From a virus: a stretch of 24,350 nt of DNA. Below the pieces are notes generated by a model. It saw only the letters and a list, made by a program, of their open reading frames with translations. It was not told where the DNA came from and ran no database searches. The position numbers and the translations under genes are program-made. Positions 24,350 to 24,350 of the stretch are shown here, piece after piece (within the stretch, counting starts at the first letter, position 1; each line of letters begins with the position of its first letter). The stretch spans positions 1-24,350 of the IMG/VR virus record IMGVR_UViG_3300031227_000415; one strand, written 5' to 3'.

Positions 24350-24350
24350 T

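Noticed and set aside
1-24350. CRISPR array, tRNA genes, insertion sequences, integrase or attachment sites
   Set aside because: None was seen on either strand; the window holds packed structural genes only.

Overview
The window is a contiguous piece of the late (packaging and morphogenesis) region of a tailed double-stranded DNA bacteriophage or prophage. Every supported gene lies on the minus strand, so transcription runs from high to low coordinates. Genes are tightly packed with 1-4 nt stop/start overlaps, strong AGGAGG-type ribosome sites and sigma-70-like promoters, so the host is a bacterium. Its identity cannot be told from this sequence: there are no tRNAs, integrase or host genes. 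The long tape measure protein, the lambda-type frameshifted tail chaperone and the absence of a sheath gene point to a siphovirus-like long non-contractile tail. The portal and capsid look T4-like (gp20/gp23 type).

Layout in transcription order. 24350-23896: end of an upstream gene and a small helical protein resembling sigma region 4, closed by a Rho-independent terminator. 23827-17818: a strong promoter, then a helix-turn-helix/zinc-finger protein, small terminase, large terminase, T4-type portal, and a 573-residue protein built of what look like two degenerate ATP-dependent DNA ligase nucleotidyltransferase domains. 17817-15099: a 144-nt leader with its own promoter, a prohead protease fused in frame to the major capsid protein (with a strong internal ribosome site at the capsid start), and a second terminator. 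15068-11861: a promoter, a GT4 glycosyltransferase, then connector, head-closure, tail-terminator-like and neck-like genes. 11861-9789: GT9 glycosyltransferase, a 56-residue protein and a GT2 glycosyltransferase. 9831-1: tail tube protein, a perfect palindrome and promoter, a tail-tube paralogue, tail assembly chaperone with a -1 frameshift extension, tape measure protein, tail hub protein, and a LamG-domain tail fibre that runs off the left edge.

Together the genes package DNA (terminases, portal), build and mature the head (protease-capsid), join head to tail, and assemble the tail on the tape measure up to the receptor-binding tip. Three glycosyltransferases of three different folds or families inside the structural operon suggest glycan modification of the virion or of the host surface. 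The least expected items are the tandem pseudo-ligase beside the portal, the protease-capsid fusion with a nested start, and the duplicated tail-tube gene. All assignments come from reading motifs by eye; no database search was possible.
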